A stretch of 64,000 bases of DNA. Origin: Acanthaster planci (taxonomy: Eukaryota; Echinodermata; Asteroidea; Valvatida; Acanthasteridae). Of the stretch, positions 60,501 through 64,000 are shown piece by piece (the first letter of the stretch is position 1; every line of letters begins with the position of its first letter). The DNA lies in contig NW_019091526.1 of assembly GCF_001949145.1 (NCBI RefSeq), positions 317,444-381,443 on the forward strand. Reading direction: 5' to 3'. A model generated the notes under the pieces. It made no database searches. It saw only the letters and a program-made list of their open reading frames with translations, and had not been told where the DNA came from. The position numbers were made by a program, and so were the translations under genes.

Positions 60501-63500
60501 TCCATGATTAGATCCAGTGCAAAGTACTCAATGAAGTACTCACAGTCATACCGCAGGGACTGTGTGATAATGACAAACCCAAACAGACGAAATCATCAAA
60601 AACTGTGACAGATAGGACTCAGCTTTATTTGGGAAGCACTCAATAACTTTCACAAATTGTTTAAGAGTTTAACCAACACATTGCTTGCATATATGACATG
60701 CAGTGCTTCATTGAGCACTTGGCTAAGAAATGAGGAAAAATTTCAAGAGCTTTGCACTGGTCATGATTATGACAAACCCCACCAAAGAGTTGGGTTCTCC
60801 CAGAAGAAAAGAAGGTCCCAAAGTGACTTCAATTAAACTAGAACTCGGTGGCAATATTCTAAATCTCAGCTTTGCTGACATATTTCTCTGTACTTTCCCC
60901 CTGATCATCCGACTGTCAAGTTTTCAGCTTTTAATATTAAAGTCATGTTTGGTTAGAAATGCAGGGAACTGTGTTCATCTTACTAAAAACACATAAATCT
61001 TTTTATTCTTTTCGACATTATGGTCAAAATGGACTACAGAGTCAGATATCGGGACCCCCCCATTCAACTTGTCCCACTACTCTCCTGCCTACTAACCTGG
61101 CCATACAGTGTATGGAGTAGGGAATGCCCAGTGCGGTCCGCTACAGCACAGCAGCGATGGGCCTGGCCTCCTTTACCATAGTCATAGCTCTGCCCACCGA
61201 AGGCTCGCTGGTAGATCTTGCCTTCCTCTGTGCGGCTGAAGGGCATGCCATAATTCTCCAGCTTTTCAAAGAAAATTGTGACAGAGAGTGAGCTTAACCA
61301 TAGCCCGACACAATTCTAGCTGTGTATTAACTTGCTAAGGTCCACATGTTTCCCGGTCTTAACCCTAACCCTACATAATACTACAAATTACTACTTGTAG
61401 TGAAATGCAGCACTGAGTGCTGTCATTTGTAAGAGGACATGACTTTATTGTTCAGTGAAGCCATAAGATACAATAGATAAGACAATGTACCATACAATGC
61501 TGTGGCACTACGAATGCACGGCTTTATTGTTCTCTGTACAAGTAACAATGGAAGTAACCTAGCCAGAAGTAGTAATCTGTAGTGCTAGGTCCTTCAGGCT
61601 CAGGCTATTACTTAGTATTTTGTAGTACTGTAGCGTAAGCCAAACAATATGCTTGGCGGTTAGGGTTAAACCAGTTTGGAAGGAAAATAATTGAAATTTT
61701 CAGGTTAGAGCTATGTGGCACAAAATTTAAGATAACTCCAGGAAACCAGGAATAAACATTGTTTTGAAAGAGTGCAGAGTATATAGAAAAAGAAATTGGA
61801 GTTCTTCCTCCAGTATGTCTCATGGCTCATAAAATGAATTATACTTGGGAATGTGTTTTGTACAACTTTCTCTTTTCCTTAAATATGAAAACTATCTGAT
61901 ATCCATCTTGAGTATTCGAAATTTCATATCCCATAGTACAACAGTCAACAACTGGTAAATATTAACCATCATCTCCAATTCTCCCACTAATTACCTCAAT
62001 GACAGCCTTTGGTGCTTCTTCTGTCATATAATGGATTGCATCTTGGTCTCCCAGCCAATCAGAACCCTTGACTGTGTCATACCTGCCCATTCATGAATAT
62101 TCATACAAGCTCATTAGCTGCAACAACCTGAACTATTAAATTATTCACAAAGAGAAAATTCAAATACATGTAAAAGAGAGCAGAGTGTACATGAAATGTA
62201 TAGATGTTGAGGTGCAACAAGATATCATGTGCATTGATGTACATGTATACATGATGCATGCAGGTTTGCACACGTAATGCAATGAAATTATTACCTGATG
62301 TTTTGGGTGATGAAGCTGCCTGTAACCAGAGTTGTAATGACTCGAGTGCATGACTCGAATTGAGTCACAATTTCTGGCAACTTGACTCGAGTTCCAGTGA
62401 CTCGACTTGACTTTTTCCCCAAATGACTAAATTCACTCAATACAATGACTCAACTCGGCTTGAGTTACTACACTACAATGACTTGACTCAAGTTACAAAA
62501 ATCAGTGACTTGTTAACATATATGTACAGGTATTACACATACATGTACCTCTGGCAAGAGCTTACAAGACGTTTTTACAATGTTACTTGAAAAAAAATCG
62601 TAACAACAAAATGACATGTCTTCACAAAGAAGCTGATGTACATGTATTGCAATATTCTAGCGTTTCAACCAGTCATTTTGGTGTGTTTAGCTCCAACACA
62701 GTATTTCCATAAAAATCAAGGCATGATGGGTTGAATGTGATTCCTCAGTCAATCTGGAATGGATTATGAGAATGTGTAACTCACAGGTACATGTAACTGT
62801 GTGCCTTACTCCTCTACTTTGACTTACATGTGCCATCTCCAGTTATCTGGTTCCATATTGCCCAATGCAGCATTGATGCCACCCTATCATGGAAATCACA
62901 ATGACCGCCATCAGTCAGAAAAATAGTTAATGACCAAAATAATGGTACTCAAAAAGAAAGAACAAACAGCCACAAGTATTTAATAGTATAATGCCAGACA
63001 ACTGCAAAAAGACGAAAACTATTTGTAATGCAGTAATGATGGGATTAACTATTTCTTACACAAAGAGCAAGAAACCATTAACTTCTCTCTGCCGATTTCT
63101 ATTCAGTGTGCATGTACTTTCAAATATCAATGGACAACAAATGGATTACTATCATTGGCGTATTATCCTGGGAGGATTGGGGCATGTATATCCCCCTACA
63201 CACTTTATTGACCCAGGGATGGGCTATTGAATCATCCCCCACACTTTGTTGTAGTGAGAAAGAAAGACAGGGTGGATTGTGAAGAATTTTCCAGACTTCC
63301 CAACAACCAAAATGTATCTAAAAGCACTCAAACAGCAAGAACAATAAAAATCATAAATATGCCGTTTTGATGTAAGATTTGGAGGGAATGTAATACACAT
63401 TACAGATGAACATGTGAATAATGAACATTGGTCCATATACATGTATGGTGTCATTGCCCCCTTCCCCCCACAATTCCCCGTCCCCATACCTCCAAATTTC

Positions 63501-63804
63501 TAGCATAAATTTATGCCACGGTGTAAATGTAGCACCCAATTATAGTAATTTTTAACTTGGTGCCCAGAGTTTAAACCTGGTGGGAGACGAGCCAGGCTGT
63601 GTGGGCCATCAGGTCGGAGAACACTTTGTTATGTACATATACCTGAGCAGCCACTGTGTGTGATCGTGTAGGGAACAGTTTGGATACACATGCCGTCCTG
63701 AAGCCTTCCTGGGCCAAGCCGAAGGCAGCTCGCAGCCCCGCGCCCCCTGCTCCCACTACTACCGCATCAAATGTGTGGTCCACTACCGGGTAGTCGTGGG
63801 AAAT
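54444..63804 (-). CDS. SDHA: Succinate dehydrogenase flavoprotein subunit, mitochondrial (5' end off window)
   Basis: SDHA is the flavoprotein of respiratory complex II: it oxidises succinate to fumarate and passes electrons to SDHB. Exons on minus: 63804-63643, 62883-62828, 62082-61995, 61261-61097, 60559-60411, 59452-59328, 59206-58842, 57253-57056, 56533-56441, 55863-55765, 55666-55523, 55017-54904, 54530-54444. All are GT-AG with matching phases. They encode 614 residues plus TAA, matching human SDHA from about residue 51 to its C-terminus. Visible: FAD dinucleotide fold [18 protein letters not shown]; covalent-FAD His in [16 protein letters not shown]; catalytic blocks [33 protein letters not shown] and [21 protein letters not shown]-terminus TVPPAVRSY. 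No catalytic residue appears changed. The presequence and first coding exon(s) lie beyond 64000. Confidence 0.98.
57845..58060 (+). repeat. tRNA-like SINE, family 2, copy 2 (SDHA intron)
   Basis: A decayed box A, then gggttttgaatccagctgctgg, then a body with ctggcatcccgtcaacagg and tatccccggc. It pairs with the minus-strand copy at 30.2-30.4 kb. It lies antisense in the intron between SDHA exons 58842 and 57253. Confidence 0.4.
58536..58823. mobile_element. Palindromic MITE in SDHA intron, next to a splice donor
   Basis: Arms of about 110 bp are inverted: the left has cactaataaattcataatt ... cacaaatggccgtggcgg ... gggtgcgattttgat, and the right is the near-complement ending ttattagtgaaaa. 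The right end is about 18 nt from the donor of the exon ending at 58842. A reverse-orientation copy of one half lies at ~27.93-28.18 kb. Confidence 0.65.
58842..59206 (-). CDS. SDHA: SDHA large central exon: active-site block
   Basis: This 365-nt exon runs from [18 protein letters not shown] through [20 protein letters not shown] and [20 protein letters not shown] to [14 protein letters not shown]. It holds the catalytic Arg region and an active-site His. Its donor gtatat at 58841 lies only about 18 nt from the end of a MITE-like element in the following intron. Confidence 0.97.
62325..62525. repeat. Repeat rich in TGACTCGAGT words (SDHA intron)
   Basis: Alternating tgactcgagt, ttgagtcac and gacttgactcaagtt words in both orientations over 200 bp. 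A weaker relative (ttgacttgagtcac, ggctcaagtcaaa) is at about 5340-5540. Probably a degraded palindromic transposable element. Confidence 0.45.
63150..63530. repeat. GC-rich palindromic repeat, ggcgtaaat family, copy 3 (SDHA intron)
   Basis: Begins attggcgtattatcctggg and ends aaatttatgccacggtg. Its inner part (gggatgggctattgaatcatcccccacac) matches gagcggatgggttactgaatcattccgcc near 20.88 kb. Confidence 0.45.
63643..63804 (-). CDS. SDHA: SDHA first exon in window: FAD-binding fold and flavinylation site
   Basis: The exon has 54 codons, from [20 protein letters not shown] to [13 protein letters not shown]. It holds the GxGxxG FAD fold and the His to which FAD is covalently bound. Acceptor tgttgcag and donor gtatat flank it. 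The next exon (62883-62828) starts [18 protein letters not shown], so the flavin-attachment segment is split by an intron. Confidence 0.97.
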
Positions 63805-64000
63805 CTGCAACAAAATCAACGGCGTCAACGCTGGAAAACATACACGATGAATTAGCCCCCAACATTCCTTAATCCTCCAACTTTCAATATTTGAAAGAGA
63901 CAAGCATGCTACTCGCTCATGAAGAGTACATGTAGTATTGCAAAAATCCCATGCAAAAAATGGATGAGACTCAATTCCAGTCTTAGAACTGGAATCGCAA

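Noticed and set aside
1-64000. CRISPR array, operon or bacterial-type defence system
   Set aside because: Spliced eukaryotic genes throughout; no regularly spaced direct repeats other than a 4 x 14 bp tandem array.

Overview
The window is a piece of animal nuclear genome: small exons with GT-AG splicing, large introns, and many interspersed repeats (tRNA-derived SINEs, non-LTR and Penelope-like retroelement remains, and palindromic MITE-like elements). The gene set, including a Rieske/metallo-beta-lactamase-fold CMP-sialic acid hydroxylase, and the repeat texture suggest an invertebrate deuterostome, most likely an echinoderm or hemichordate. The species cannot be fixed from sequence alone. 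One 997-base N gap and two single Ns mark assembly joins.

Layout. 1-5.5 kb is intergenic with SINEs and the gap. 5.55-6.1 kb (minus) holds the 3' coding exon of a CCDC127-type coiled-coil protein. 6.1-14.8 kb is intergenic: a repeat family of unknown type that includes a tandem duplication (9.1-12.8 kb), then a decayed non-LTR reverse transcriptase. 14.8-41.0 kb (minus) is a complete CMAH gene in 14 coding exons; I followed exon phase through every junction. Its introns carry a Penelope-like element, MITEs, SINEs and LINE scraps. 41-44.4 kb is the intergenic space between CMAH and the next gene, which points the other way. 44.4-47.6 kb (plus) is a two-exon BAG3-like co-chaperone with an N-terminal WW domain and a C-terminal BAG domain. 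47.6-54.4 kb is intergenic, rich in ACATGT palindromes. 54.4-63.8 kb (minus) is SDHA, 13 coding exons reaching the C-terminus; the mitochondrial presequence exons lie beyond the right edge.

The four genes do not form a pathway: sialic-acid hydroxylation (CMAH), respiratory complex II (SDHA), HSP70/small-HSP co-chaperone (BAG3-like), and a poorly characterised coiled-coil protein (CCDC127). From general knowledge, CCDC127 and SDHA are neighbours in human 5p15.33, so their linkage here may be ancestral, with CMAH and the BAG gene lying between them in this lineage. The strongest observation is that CMAH exon 2 is exactly 92 nt and encodes the second half of the Rieske [2Fe-2S] ligand motif. That is the size and content of the exon whose loss inactivated human CMAH.
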